In this document: in pieces, positions 17,081 to 26,663 of the stretch | Position numbering within the stretch: the stretch's first letter is position 1 | How the letters are laid out: each line of letters starts with the position of its first letter | Assembly: GCA_964604165.1 (NCBI GenBank) | Contig: CAZRYF010000001.1 | Span: 1-64,000 of the forward strand | Source of the DNA: JAYZDK01 sp964604165 | Lineage (GTDB): Bacteria > Myxococcota_A > UBA796 > CAJQPC01 | Length of the DNA stretch: 64,000 nucleotides | Direction of reading: 5' to 3' | The notes under the pieces: model-generated | The model's input: the letters and a program-made list of their open reading frames with translations, nothing else | What the model was told of the DNA's origin: nothing | Databases searched by the model: none | Program-made: the position numbers and the translations under genes

Positions 17081-18439
17081 ATGGACAAGTCGCGGAAACT
17101 CAGGCACTACCAGCGAAAGGCCTACGATCAGACCGTCTCCTTTCCCGTGGAGATTGTCGGTCGAGATGGTGAGATTCGCCGGTACAGCTTTGAGGCATCC
17201 GTCCGCCTGTACCAACGCCGAATCGCCTCAGCGGCGGTTCGATACAGCGACGAAGCGGTGGTCGAGGCGGAGATCCACCATTGCCAGCAACGGATCGGTC
17301 AGCTTCGAAAGTCCTATTTCAAGTGGTACGGCTGGATGGAATTCGACTCGGGCCCTGTGGAGTGCCCCGAGTATTCCGGGGAAATGGTTGCCTTCTTGCG
17401 GCGTTTTTACGCCGTGGGCGAAAACATGGGGGATCTCGCCGTGTCCTGGCTCCACCGGACCGAGGACCACGATCTGTTCTTCCTGGAGGGGGCGAAGGAC
17501 TCCGAGAGATGGCTGTTCTACCTGTTTCGATTTGATGACAACATGGCGATCTCGGTACGGGATTCCTTCTTCTCCCACCTGAGAATGGTCCAGCGCGCGA
17601 AGGGCGAGGATGCCGAGCGACTCGTTGCTTTTCACCACACTGCGGACTGCGGCCTGATCCTGACTGGCGTGGGGGAGGCTGTACGATCTGCCCCCGCAAA
17701 ACGGGAAGGAGATCGCCTGGTGCGGGTCGGAGGTCGAAACGACGACTCCTATCGCAGAGGGCTCCGGTCCCTGGCCGTGGGAGATGTGGACGGTGCCCTG
17801 GAGATGTTTCTGCAGTCCATGGGGGACAAGCCCTACTTTCGAAAGGCCTACGTGGCGGCGGCCGTTTTGTCCGACCAGGTTCGCAAGTGGTCGGAGGCCG
17901 AAGCGGCCACACGAATGGGGCTTCATTACTTCCCCGGTGATCCCGTGTTGAATTACCACTTCGGCCTGGCCCGGTTCCGGCAGGGGCACCATGAGGAGGC
18001 CCGGGTGGCCCTCTTGGCAGCCTTGGAGGCTCGCCCGGCGATCTTTCCAGCCCGCTACTTGCTGGGCTTGATCGATCTCGTGGAAGGGCGCCTTCTCTCA
18101 GCGGGGCGCCACCTGCGCCTGGCTGCAGGGCTTCCCAGGCCCCGCCGAGACAAGGATGCGGGGCATTTGCGACAGCTCCGGGCCTGGCTGCGATCCCATG
18201 CCTTGTTGCTTGGGCTGGGGGTGGCGGTGGCTGCGGTGGGGGCGGTCCAGGTGGGGTTGGGCTCTCCTGGAGGAGGCTCCATGTTGTTGGCGGGCCTGAT
18301 CGCTGCCGTGGGCGCAGAGGCGCTCTTTCGGGTGCGAATGGGGCGCCTCTGTCGGGATGTCCGGTTCAGGGATGTGCGTCTGCGGCCACCAGAGGGACTC
18401 CGCGCCGAGGGTTTTCTGGCGGATCACGGCGGACTCTGA
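17081..18439 (+). CDS. TPR-containing membrane protein of unknown function
   Basis: 452 residues. An N-terminal domain opening MDKSRKLRHYQRKAYDQ and containing FPVEIVGRDGEIRRYSFE (about 22-39) is followed by TPR-like helices (about 235-350). Two hydrophobic segments lie near the C-terminus (about 375-430). The protein type seems widespread in Myxococcota, from my memory of similar N-termini, but has no known role. The ATG at 17081 is preferred because the conserved part begins there; an in-frame ATG at 17048 gives 11 more residues. Confidence 0.7.
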   Translation: MDKSRKLRHYQRKAYDQTVSFPVEIVGRDGEIRRYSFEASVRLYQRRIASAAVRYSDEAVVEAEIHHCQQRIGQLRKSYFKWYGWMEFDSGPVECPEYSGEMVAFLRRFYAVGENMGDLAVSWLHRTEDHDLFFLEGAKDSERWLFYLFRFDDNMAISVRDSFFSHLRMVQRAKGEDAERLVAFHHTADCGLILTGVGEAVRSAPAKREGDRLVRVGGRNDDSYRRGLRSLAVGDVDGALEMFLQSMGDKPYFRKAYVAAAVLSDQVRKWSEAEAATRMGLHYFPGDPVLNYHFGLARFRQGHHEEARVALLAALEARPAIFPARYLLGLIDLVEGRLLSAGRHLRLAAGLPRPRRDKDAGHLRQLRAWLRSHALLLGLGVAVAAVGAVQVGLGSPGGGSMLLAGLIAAVGAEALFRVRMGRLCRDVRFRDVRLRPPEGLRAEGFLADHGGL

Positions 18440-18445
18440 TCCTCA

Positions 18446-19378
18446 TTGCCTACCCTGGTTGTTCGTTTCAGCTCTCTGGGGGACATCGTCCTCACCGCGG
18501 GGGTGACGGGGGGGTTGAGTGAAGTGGTGTACCTGACCCTGGAGCGGTACCGCGGCTTGGTGGAGGGGTTCCCCGGGGTGGTGAAGTCGGTGGGCTTGCG
18601 ACCAGGGGAGTCCGTGGGATCCGTACTTCAACGATTGCCCCGGGTTGATGCGTGCGTGGATCTGCAGGGTTCCCCGAGAAGCCGCTGGCTCTGTGCCCGA
18701 CTGGGGGTGCCGGCGCGCCGGTTGGCGCGAAGGAGCTGGTCTCGGCGCAGTCGCGTGGCCTTCAAGTGGCCTCCCTCGATTCCACCCCTCGTGGAGCGCT
18801 ACGCGCAAGCGGCACAGGTCCCTCTTGCCAGAGAACCCTGGATTTCATTGGAATCCAAGGGAGAGTCTCTTGGACTGGTGCCGGGGGCAGCCCATGCCAC
18901 GAAGAGGTGGCCACCGCCTTATTGGGGGCAGCTTGCAGCGCGCTGGGTTGGGGAGGTGGTGCTCCTGGGGGGGGCTGGAGATCAAGCGCGGCATCGGGAG
19001 GTGGAGGCTGCCGCAGGAAGGGAGGTGAGGTCCGTCACGGAGTTCGGATTTGAGAGGACTCTGGAGGCCATGTCCCGGTGTGCGGTGGTCGTGGGGGGGG
19101 ACACCGGCCTGGTCCACCTGGCGGCCGCGTGTGGCATCCCGGTTGTGGGGTTGTTCGGCCCCACCACAAGCCGGGATGGGTTCTGGTGCCACTCCGGCGA
19201 GGTCGTGGAGGAGAAGGACCTGTCTTGTCGACCTTGTACCCGGCATGGAGGATCCGCCTGTCCCCATGGGGATCATGCATGCATGGAAGGATTGACAGTG
19301 GATTCGGTGTGGAACGCAATGGGTCGCGTGTCAGGAATCTGGCATGGGCTTGACAGGGGATCCCATGCAATGGAATAG
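18446..19378 (+). CDS. GT9-family glycosyltransferase (ADP-heptose:LPS heptosyltransferase-like)
   Basis: 310 residues. It opens with TLVVRFSSLGDIVLT, the usual N-terminus of heptosyltransferases. The donor-binding signature GDTGLVHLAAACGIPVVG is present in the second half. Four cysteines cluster afterwards (CRPC...CPHGDHAC), as in many GT9 enzymes. It probably adds heptose or a related sugar to the LPS inner core. The TTG at 18446 is the only start that keeps the conserved N-terminus, and lies 7 bases after the previous stop. Confidence 0.82.
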   Translation: MPTLVVRFSSLGDIVLTAGVTGGLSEVVYLTLERYRGLVEGFPGVVKSVGLRPGESVGSVLQRLPRVDACVDLQGSPRSRWLCARLGVPARRLARRSWSRRSRVAFKWPPSIPPLVERYAQAAQVPLAREPWISLESKGESLGLVPGAAHATKRWPPPYWGQLAARWVGEVVLLGGAGDQARHREVEAAAGREVRSVTEFGFERTLEAMSRCAVVVGGDTGLVHLAAACGIPVVGLFGPTTSRDGFWCHSGEVVEEKDLSCRPCTRHGGSACPHGDHACMEGLTVDSVWNAMGRVSGIWHGLDRGSHAME

Positions 19379-19388
19379 GGTGTTGCCC

Positions 19389-20270
19389 ATGTTTCGAATT
19401 TTCTTTCTTGCGTTGGCGTTGTCCGGGTGCCGTCGAGGCTTTCTGGATCGCGACAAGACCTGTGAATACGACGTTTATGACTGGTGGGATGGTCTCTCGA
19501 CCCATGTGAACCAGGACAAGGACGCCGAGTTTGACTACAGCCCAGATCCGGCGGCACACGCTTGGGTCAGCGGCAGCTATGATCCCAGTCCGGGAAGCGG
19601 CGAATTCAACTGGCAGTTGGACTATGCCGAGGGCTACTTTCTCCAGGCGGCGGCCGTGTCCGGCTACGGAACCGCCTACTTTGGAGGGGACTTGGACGTG
19701 CTCTACGAGCGCCTCGTCCGGGACAGTCTTGGAGAGGACGTTCACACCCGGGTACGGGAGAAGCGATCCAAGTGCAACGGAAGTCGTCGCACGGTGGATC
19801 TGGATGATGACACGGTGATGGAGACCACCTACCAGATCACCTCGGACGACACGGTGGTAAGTCGAACCACACAGGACATCGGCTCCGATGCGTCGTACCT
19901 GCTCCTCAAGACAGAGCGATCCGACCACTCCATTGAGAGCGTCCTCACCATCCAACAGGGGGGGGTCAGCCAGAGCGATACCACCGTGGAGGACATCTCG
20001 GGGCTGGCCCAGACCCAGTGGGGCTGGGACGACGGCACGGACAGGGTCGAAGGCGCCACGGACCGGCTGTTCAACGGCAAGGAGATCTCCAACTACGAAT
20101 GGCACCGCAACGGCACCAAGCAGGCCGACGTCCATTCGGAGACGAACTACGACGGCAGCGGAACCGCTGAGTACAGCTATGCCGATGGGGAGAGCTGCAC
20201 GTTTACGTATGACTCAGGCCGTGGTTGCGACTACGAGTGCTCGGACGGAAGTAGCGGCGACTGTTCCTGA
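19389..20270 (+). CDS. lipoprotein of unknown function
   Basis: 293 residues. A short signal peptide ends in the lipobox L-A-L-S-G-C. The mature part is rich in Asp, Thr, Ser and Tyr, with beta-strand-like alternation (TQWGWDDGTDRVEG, SNYEWHRNGTKQ). It ends with a cysteine-rich tail (CTFTYDSGRGCDYECSDG). No family is recognised. ATG 19389 leaves ten bases after the GT9 gene; an in-frame ATG at 19365 has AGGGG upstream and would overlap that gene by 14 bases. Confidence 0.7.
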   Translation: MFRIFFLALALSGCRRGFLDRDKTCEYDVYDWWDGLSTHVNQDKDAEFDYSPDPAAHAWVSGSYDPSPGSGEFNWQLDYAEGYFLQAAAVSGYGTAYFGGDLDVLYERLVRDSLGEDVHTRVREKRSKCNGSRRTVDLDDDTVMETTYQITSDDTVVSRTTQDIGSDASYLLLKTERSDHSIESVLTIQQGGVSQSDTTVEDISGLAQTQWGWDDGTDRVEGATDRLFNGKEISNYEWHRNGTKQADVHSETNYDGSGTAEYSYADGESCTFTYDSGRGCDYECSDGSSGDCS

Positions 20271-20360
20271 AGCGGGAGACCTCTCGGAGGCTGTCGGGAA
20301 TCGTTCTCGTCGACGGTCCTGCCCCCGCAATTCCGGGCACCTCCGCCCGCCGGTCACGTT

Positions 20361-20849
20361 TCACCGCGCGGCTGCATCGCTCCTTGGACCTTCCGCCGGC
20401 GGCACCTGCACCGTGTCTCCTTCCTCCAGGGCCACGTGCACCATGTCGATGCCCAGGGTCTCGGCCACCTCAAAGCTGCGGTCGTTCCGGTAGAACTCCC
20501 CGTAGCAGATGCGCTGAATGCCCGCGTTGGCCAGGGCCTTGAAGCAGTTCCAGCAAGGGGACGCCGTGATGTAGATGCTGGCTCCTTCGATGCTGGTGCC
20601 GTTTCTTGCGGACTGGATGATCGCGTTCATTTCCGCGTGGATCGTTGCAATGCAGTGGCCGTCCTCCATGAGGTGGCCGGCATCGGAGCAGTGGGGCATG
20701 CCCCGGATGGACCCGTTGTACCCCGTGGACAGGATGGTCTTGTCCCGCACAATCACCGCCCCCACGAACTTGCGGTGGCAGGTGGCCCGGGAGGAAGCCA
20801 CCCGGGCAATGTTCATGAAATACCGGTCCCAGTCCACGCGATCAGTCAT
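20361..20849 (-). CDS. dCMP deaminase (ComEB/cytidine deaminase superfamily)
   Basis: 162 residues. The zinc and catalytic motif HAE is at 71-73 (ATIHAEMNA) and PCWNC supplies Cys99 and Cys102. An upstream CHRKFVGAVIV and the C-terminal FYRNDRSFEVAETLGI fit dCMP deaminases, which make dUMP for thymidylate synthesis. ATG 20849 is preceded by GGAGAAC at good spacing. Its first bases overlap the stop of the upstream SGNH hydrolase (ATGACTGA), so translation is likely coupled. Confidence 0.88.
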   Translation of the reverse strand: MTDRVDWDRYFMNIARVASSRATCHRKFVGAVIVRDKTILSTGYNGSIRGMPHCSDAGHLMEDGHCIATIHAEMNAIIQSARNGTSIEGASIYITASPCWNCFKALANAGIQRICYGEFYRNDRSFEVAETLGIDMVHVALEEGDTVQVPPAEGPRSDAAAR

Positions 20850-22860
20850 GGTCGTTCTCCAAGGAAGGACTAACCTCCGCCGCTGGAATCCACGACAGAG
20901 ATGCCAGGGCGCCGCGCAATTCTTTTGCCATGACTCCGTGGCCTCTCTCGGAGAGATGCACATCGTCCAAGAACACCCGGCCGTTGGCGGGATCTCGCAG
21001 GGCCTCGGAGGGATCGAACCAGGCCACGTTCCCATGGAGCGCTGCAACTTCCTTCATCATGGCCCCATACCGAAGAAGCTCCGGCGTCGGAGGCGTGACC
21101 ACCTCGGGCACCAGGAGGATCTTGGCGTTGGCCGTGGAAAATGCGCCGGCCAGGGCCTCCAGGTTCTCCCTTGCGTGGGCTTGGGGCACTGCCGCCCCAT
21201 CCCTGCGACCCAGGGAGGATTCCAGGGCGAACCGCATCCCTCGGTAGAGCCAGGAGTGCCCAAGAAGATCGGACATCTTCTGGCGTCCGGACCACGCACG
21301 GTGCAAATCCCGGTAGGGAACCCGAGAGCGGGTCAACAGGTCGTTGTGGCCCACATAGACCACTCCAATGTCGGGATCCAGGTCGTCAAGGCGCGTCTCC
21401 ACGTAGCGACGGATGTGCAGCGTGGTCCAACCGCCGACCCCCTGGTTCAGCACCTGCACACTGTCTCCCAGAAGATCACCCAGACGGCTGGGAAAGAACG
21501 TCTCCAGGTTGTCAGCGACAAAGGCACCCCCGGTGCTGCTTCCACCCAGGGCGACGATTCGCAGGGCGTCCCCCCGGGGGGGAGGTGACACGGGGTATCC
21601 CTGGTCCGGGTAGTCGGTGTGGACCTGGTCGGACTCCAGCATGGAGAAGCTCTGGGAGAGGTTGGCTTCGGACTCCAGGGCCAGCCCCGGGCTTGCGAGC
21701 CCTGCCCAGGAGCGCCCGCTGGCGGTGCCCCGCACACCCAGCTCTCCGCAGAGAACCGCGAGGGAGATCGCGCCGAGGCTTACCCAGTTGAAGGCGGGCA
21801 GGTCCTGGGCCCTGCTGTTGGCCCAGACCACCACGGCGAGCCCTGCCCCCACACCTCCAAAGGCAAGTCCAGCCCACACCTGGTGCGGCCCGGCGAATCC
21901 GGAGAGGCCCGCAAAAAAGAGGGCGCCTGCTGCGGCGCACGCGAGGGCTTGCCTTCCAAGGGGCACCGACAGGTGGCGCCGAGAAGCCCGGAACATCCCG
22001 ATGCCCAGCCCCACCAGTACCGATGTCACAATGGGCAACGACAGGGCGACCCACAAGGGATGGCTGCTGTGAATCCGGGCGCCCTGCAGCCAACCTTCCA
22101 TGTCACCGAGCGCCAGAGGAAGCGTGGCCAGCAGCGGCAGGGCGGCCCCCCCGAGACCGGGGCGAAGCCTGGTTCCGCCGAAGACCAACACGCCGCCAGC
22201 CAGCCCTGCAAAGAGGAAGACAGTCCAAGATGTACCTCTGGGGCTGTGTGGCCTGTCGTTCAGGGTGATGGAGGAGATGTGGACCCGGGCGAGACCAGAC
22301 TGGATGGAGGGCACGGGCATCTCGGCGAGAGTGGGGGAGCCGCAGTGGGACGATTGGCCATTCACCGTGACCGTCAAGGACTCGGAGTCGTGGGACAGGG
22401 TTGCCTGAACTGGCCCCGAAACCCGGGAAGACAGGGCGGGTTCGCAAGGCACCTTGTTGCCCTGCCGCTGCATGTCGTCTGGGCGGAGCAGCACCACCTC
22501 TGGTGCTTGGCCCGCCGAAACCTGCAGGCGCACTTCCTCACCTCCTGAACGGGTGGGAAGGGCCAATATCAACAGGCCGTCTTGCCCCAGGTCCCCTTGG
22601 ACGCCGATGGAGTGGGCGGGGTCCGGGGCGGTGATCCGCCGGTGACCGTCCAGAGGCCATCCCAGCTCTGCGGCAGCGGGAGCACCCTCGACCCACTGGG
22701 CCAGTCCGGGAATCGCAGGGGCTTGGGTGGTCCAGCCAGGGGGCCCCGCTTCCAGATCCACCCGGGCAAGGACTGCCAGGGATCCGGCTCCCAGGGACGC
22801 ACCGCAGCACAGGAGCAAGAACCTCCTGGCCCACAGGAATCGATTTGCAAGTCCCTCCAT
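20842..22860 (-). CDS. membrane-anchored SGNH/GDSL hydrolase
   Basis: 672 residues. An N-terminal hydrophobic segment (about 10-30) is followed by a roughly 200-residue exported domain, then about eight transmembrane segments (about 215-400). The C-terminal SGNH domain has block I GGSST, block II NQGVGGW, block III VGHND and the final D-x-x-H in DDVHLSERGH, so all four catalytic blocks are present. Such enzymes remove or transfer acyl groups on exported polysaccharides or lipids; the substrate is unknown. ATG 22860 is chosen for its hydrophobic N-terminus; an ATG at 22878 is also in frame. Confidence 0.8.
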   Translation of the reverse strand: MEGLANRFLWARRFLLLCCGASLGAGSLAVLARVDLEAGPPGWTTQAPAIPGLAQWVEGAPAAAELGWPLDGHRRITAPDPAHSIGVQGDLGQDGLLILALPTRSGGEEVRLQVSAGQAPEVVLLRPDDMQRQGNKVPCEPALSSRVSGPVQATLSHDSESLTVTVNGQSSHCGSPTLAEMPVPSIQSGLARVHISSITLNDRPHSPRGTSWTVFLFAGLAGGVLVFGGTRLRPGLGGAALPLLATLPLALGDMEGWLQGARIHSSHPLWVALSLPIVTSVLVGLGIGMFRASRRHLSVPLGRQALACAAAGALFFAGLSGFAGPHQVWAGLAFGGVGAGLAVVVWANSRAQDLPAFNWVSLGAISLAVLCGELGVRGTASGRSWAGLASPGLALESEANLSQSFSMLESDQVHTDYPDQGYPVSPPPRGDALRIVALGGSSTGGAFVADNLETFFPSRLGDLLGDSVQVLNQGVGGWTTLHIRRYVETRLDDLDPDIGVVYVGHNDLLTRSRVPYRDLHRAWSGRQKMSDLLGHSWLYRGMRFALESSLGRRDGAAVPQAHARENLEALAGAFSTANAKILLVPEVVTPPTPELLRYGAMMKEVAALHGNVAWFDPSEALRDPANGRVFLDDVHLSERGHGVMAKELRGALASLSWIPAAEVSPSLENDHD

Positions 22861-22927
22861 GGGAGGAGTCTGACACATCGGATACCCAAGTGAGGGATGG
22901 GCGGATAGCTCTGCCCACGAGGTGTGA

Positions 22928-23788
22928 ATGAACTCGATGACTGGATTTGGAGCTGGCGGGGCCGAAGCTGGCGGGGTGTCGGTACAGGTGGAGCTTCGGG
23001 CGGTCAACAATCGCTTTTGCGATGTGAACGCCCGTCTGCCCCGGGAGATCTCCTCCTTGGAACCCGGTGTCGTCCAGTCGGTCAAGGAGCGCTTCGCCAG
23101 GGGGCGAATCGACGCCAACATTCGCCGAGAAGTGTCGGGTACAGGGAACGAGATTCACCTGGACGGGGATCTTGCTGAGAAGGTTCAAGCGGCCTTGCTT
23201 GCGCTGGACCCGGACCGAAAGCAGCCCCTTTCGCTGGAGTTTGTCGCCCGCTTTCCCGGCGTTCTCACTGTGACCGAGGCTGCTGCGGAGTCTGACGAAC
23301 CAGGGCTTGTACACCTGGCTCTCGACGAGGCCATGGATGCGCTCGCGGCCATGCGCCGCGCGGAGGGGGCCGCCCTGAAGGAGGATCTCCTGTCCCAGCA
23401 TGTCCAGCTGACCGAGCTCCGCGTTCGGGTGTCCTCGGGGGTTGAGGGGTTGGTTGAGCGACTGCAGCAGCGCCTTGTGGAGCGCCTGGCTGCCCTGGTG
23501 GAGTCGCCACTGGACCCCCAACGCCTGGCTCAGGAGATCGCTGTTTTGGCCGACAAGTCCGATGTGTCCGAGGAAGTTGTTCGCCTGGGGGCTCACCTGG
23601 ACCTGCTGGTGCAGCTCCTGGAGGAATCTGAACCCGTGGGGAGGCGCCTGGAGTTTCTGGCACAGGAGCTCCACCGGGAGGTGAACACCATCGGTTCCAA
23701 GGCCCAGGAGGCAGAGGTCAGCGCACTCGTTGTGGAGATGAAGGCGGTGGTGGAGCGAATCCGCGAACAAGCAGCGAACGTGGAGTGA
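22928..23788 (+). CDS. yicC: YicC/YloC-family endoribonuclease
   Basis: 286 residues, full length. It opens MNSMTGFGAGG, the signature start of the family, and ends with HREVNTIGSKAQEAEVS near the C-terminus, equally diagnostic. E. coli YicC is a hexameric RNase involved in sRNA turnover. GAGGTG lies a few bases upstream of the ATG. It is followed after four bases by gmk, the conserved order, and is divergent from the SGNH hydrolase. Confidence 0.92.
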   Translation: MNSMTGFGAGGAEAGGVSVQVELRAVNNRFCDVNARLPREISSLEPGVVQSVKERFARGRIDANIRREVSGTGNEIHLDGDLAEKVQAALLALDPDRKQPLSLEFVARFPGVLTVTEAAAESDEPGLVHLALDEAMDALAAMRRAEGAALKEDLLSQHVQLTELRVRVSSGVEGLVERLQQRLVERLAALVESPLDPQRLAQEIAVLADKSDVSEEVVRLGAHLDLLVQLLEESEPVGRRLEFLAQELHREVNTIGSKAQEAEVSALVVEMKAVVERIREQAANVE

Positions 23789-23792
23789 GGCC

Positions 23793-24446
23793 ATGACACC
23801 GATTTCGGCGACGAGTTTCGAAAAATGGGAGCACCCGGACAAGGGTGTGCTCTTTGTGGTGACCGGGGCATCCGGAAGCGGAAAGACCACGCTGGTGCAG
23901 GCGGCCTTTGAGACGGTGCCGGGTTTGGAGTTTTCCGTGTCGGCCACCACCCGTCCCCCCCGGGAAGGGGAGACTGACGGCAAGGACTACCACTTTGTCT
24001 CTCCAGAGACGTTCTTGGAGGCAAGGGAGAGCGGCCGGCTCCTGGAGTGGGCCCAGGTCTACGGCAACAGCTACGGAACCCCACGAGGCCCGGTGGAGGA
24101 GACTCTTGCAGCGGGTCGGTCCATCCTCCTGGACATTGACCTGCAAGGCGCTCGGCAGGTGCGCAAGGCCTATCCGGATGTGGTGACCCTGTTCGTGTTG
24201 CCGCCGGACCTCGATACCCTGGAGGCCCGCTTGCGTTCCAGGTGCACCGACTCGGACGCGGTGATCGCTCGGCGCATGGACGAAGCCATGCTCCAAATCG
24301 ACCACTGTGGCGAGTTCAGGTACCTGGTGGTGAACGATGATCTCCCCTTGGCGCAACGGGTGTTCGAAAGTGTGCTTTTGGCGGAGCTGGTGCGCACGGA
24401 TCGGCGCCCGGGACTTGTGGAACGAATGACAAGCGGCAAGCGGTGA
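23793..24446 (+). CDS. gmk: guanylate kinase
   Basis: 217 residues. The P-loop GASGSGKT is at 25-32. The GMP-binding segment SATTRPPREGETDGKDYHF and the following DIDLQGARQVR are standard. It phosphorylates GMP to GDP. The rpoZ gene that often follows gmk is absent; the next gene is the (p)ppGpp synthetase/hydrolase, which links guanine nucleotide supply to the stringent response. Confidence 0.96.
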   Translation: MTPISATSFEKWEHPDKGVLFVVTGASGSGKTTLVQAAFETVPGLEFSVSATTRPPREGETDGKDYHFVSPETFLEARESGRLLEWAQVYGNSYGTPRGPVEETLAAGRSILLDIDLQGARQVRKAYPDVVTLFVLPPDLDTLEARLRSRCTDSDAVIARRMDEAMLQIDHCGEFRYLVVNDDLPLAQRVFESVLLAELVRTDRRPGLVERMTSGKR

Positions 24447-24490
24447 TACACTGGTAGCGCCTCCGAGATGTGCCGGTGGCCCTTGGTTTC

Positions 24491-26656
24491 ATGCGCCTGG
24501 ATGACATTCTAGACACCGTTTCCGGCTACGCTTCGGACGCGGATTTGGACATTGTCATCCGGGCTTACTTCTTCGCGGCGCGTGCGCATGACAAGCAGCG
24601 GCGAAAGAGTGGGGAGGCCTACTTTACCCATCCCCTTGCGGTGGCGGGAATTCTCGCGGACCTCAAGATGGATGTGGATACGATTGCCACCGCGCTTCTT
24701 CACGACACTCTTGAGGACACCTTTGTCAGCCCTGAGGAGATCGAGCACCTCTTCGGGGCGGAGGTCCTGAGTCTGGTGCAGGGGGTGACCAAGATCTCCA
24801 AGCTTGAGTTTCGCTCCCAACAGGTGGCTCAAGCGGAGAACTTTCGAAAGATGCTCATGGCCATGTCCAAGGACGTGCGGGTGATCCTCGTCAAGCTGGC
24901 GGATCGTCTCCACAACATGCGGACCCTGGGCGCCATGCGAGAGGAAAAGCGGCGCCGTATCGCCCAGGAGACGCTGGACATCTACTCACCGATCGCGGGG
25001 CGGTTGGGGTTGATGGCTTACCGTACGGAGCTGGAGGACATCTGTTTCCAGAACCTGCATCCCGAGAAATACGAGGAGATTGCCGGGTGCATGGCGGACG
25101 GGGAGAAGGAGCGCAAGACCTTTGTGGATGCCGTGACGGGGGAGCTGAACGAGCGACTGGCCGAGCTCGAGATCGAGGGGGAGGTGAGCGGTCGCTCCAA
25201 GCACCTCTGGAGCGTCTACAAGAAGATGGTCAACTCCAAGCTCGAGTTTGACCAGATTCACGACCTGCTCGCGTTTCGCGTGCTCCTGGAGGATGTGGGG
25301 CAGTGCTACGCCGTTCTGGGCCACATCCACGCCCACTACCGTCCAGTACCCCAGCGAATCAAAGACTACATCGCGATGCCCAAAGCCAACGGGTACCAGT
25401 CCCTGCACACCACGGTCCTGTGGCAGGGTGGACGCCGCATGGAGGTGCAGATTCGCACCCACGCCATGCACCGCGTGGCGGAGACCGGGATTGCGGCGCA
25501 CTGGCGCTACAAGGAAGGCCACCTGGACATTGAACCGGACGAGATCGCCAAGCTGGGTCGCCTGCGGGAGCTTCTGGATGTGGCCCGGGAGGTGGAGGAT
25601 CCAGACGAGTTCATGGAGGTGGTCAAGATCGACCTCTTCACTGAAGACGTCTACGTCTTCACCCCTGCTGGGGACATCATGGAATTCCCCATGGGAGCCA
25701 CTGCGCTGGACTTTGCCTACGCGGTGCACACCGAGGTGGGAAACCGCTGCGTGGGAGCCAAGGTCAATGGGCGCATGGTGCCCCTGCGCCACGAGCTGAG
25801 CTCCGGGGACACGGTGGAGATTCTCACTTCCAAGAACCAACACCCACGCCGGGACTGGCTCAAGATGGTGCGCACCGGCCGCGCTCTCTCCAGGATTCGC
25901 CGCTACCTTCGAGCCGAGGAACAGGAGACTGGGCAGCGCATAGGGAGGGAGATGCTGGAGGCTGAGCTCAAGAAGCGCGGAACCTCCATCCAGGCCCTGG
26001 TGAAGCAGGGGGTGCTCAAGAGGTGGCTTAAGGAACACGGATTCAAGGAGGCCAACGAGCTCCTGGTCAAGCTCGCCCAGGGAAATCTCTCCCTGGTGGG
26101 GGTGGTTCGCGACCTGGCCCCCCAGGAGTCCGACGGGGAGGACGGCATCACGTCGGAGACCGCCCTTGCACGGATCATGGAAAAGATTCGGCGAAAGGGC
26201 ACGGAGTCCCCGGTGCTGATCGATGGGCAGGAGGATGTCCTGGTGTCCTTTGCCCGCTGCTGCAGTCCTCTGCCCAAGGAGCCGGTCATGGGATACATCA
26301 CCCGGGGCCGGGGCATCACGGTGCATCGGCGGGACTGCGCCCAGATTCTCGCGCTGGACCAGGAGCGCCGGGTGCCCGTGGAGTGGTCTCGTAAGGCCAA
26401 GGGCGGCACCCACGCTGGAAACATCCGGGTCATCTGCGTGGACAGGCCAGGACTCTTGGCCAACATCACCAAGATCTGCACCGAGGCCTCGGTCAATATT
26501 TCCCGGGTAGAGGCTCGCGCACTGGACGATCAGAAGGCGGACTGCTCGCTCCAGGTGTCGGTGGAGGATGTGGAGTCCCTCACAAAGCTCATTCGCCGCC
26601 TGGAAAAGATCAAGGGCGTGATATCCGTGGATCGGGTGGGGTCCACCCAGGGATGA
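24491..26656 (+). CDS. rel: bifunctional (p)ppGpp synthetase/hydrolase (Rel/SpoT)
   Basis: 721 residues with the full Rel architecture. The HD hydrolase domain has H47 (FTHP) and H71-D72 (HDTLEDT). The synthetase domain carries R289-I-K-D (RXKD), the loop variant of bifunctional enzymes rather than the EXDD of monofunctional RelA, followed by YIAMPKANGYQSLHT. A TGS domain (about 390-450) and a C-terminal ACT domain (about 645-721) complete it. It makes and degrades the alarmone in response to starvation. ATG 24491 gives the normal N-terminus; GTG 24470 would add seven residues. Confidence 0.95.
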   Translation: MRLDDILDTVSGYASDADLDIVIRAYFFAARAHDKQRRKSGEAYFTHPLAVAGILADLKMDVDTIATALLHDTLEDTFVSPEEIEHLFGAEVLSLVQGVTKISKLEFRSQQVAQAENFRKMLMAMSKDVRVILVKLADRLHNMRTLGAMREEKRRRIAQETLDIYSPIAGRLGLMAYRTELEDICFQNLHPEKYEEIAGCMADGEKERKTFVDAVTGELNERLAELEIEGEVSGRSKHLWSVYKKMVNSKLEFDQIHDLLAFRVLLEDVGQCYAVLGHIHAHYRPVPQRIKDYIAMPKANGYQSLHTTVLWQGGRRMEVQIRTHAMHRVAETGIAAHWRYKEGHLDIEPDEIAKLGRLRELLDVAREVEDPDEFMEVVKIDLFTEDVYVFTPAGDIMEFPMGATALDFAYAVHTEVGNRCVGAKVNGRMVPLRHELSSGDTVEILTSKNQHPRRDWLKMVRTGRALSRIRRYLRAEEQETGQRIGREMLEAELKKRGTSIQALVKQGVLKRWLKEHGFKEANELLVKLAQGNLSLVGVVRDLAPQESDGEDGITSETALARIMEKIRRKGTESPVLIDGQEDVLVSFARCCSPLPKEPVMGYITRGRGITVHRRDCAQILALDQERRVPVEWSRKAKGGTHAGNIRVICVDRPGLLANITKICTEASVNISRVEARALDDQKADCSLQVSVEDVESLTKLIRRLEKIKGVISVDRVGSTQG

Positions 26657-26663
26657 GGTCGCC

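Noticed and set aside
24447..24490. A short rpoZ between gmk and rel
   Set aside because: Only 44 bases separate the genes; there is no room for omega.
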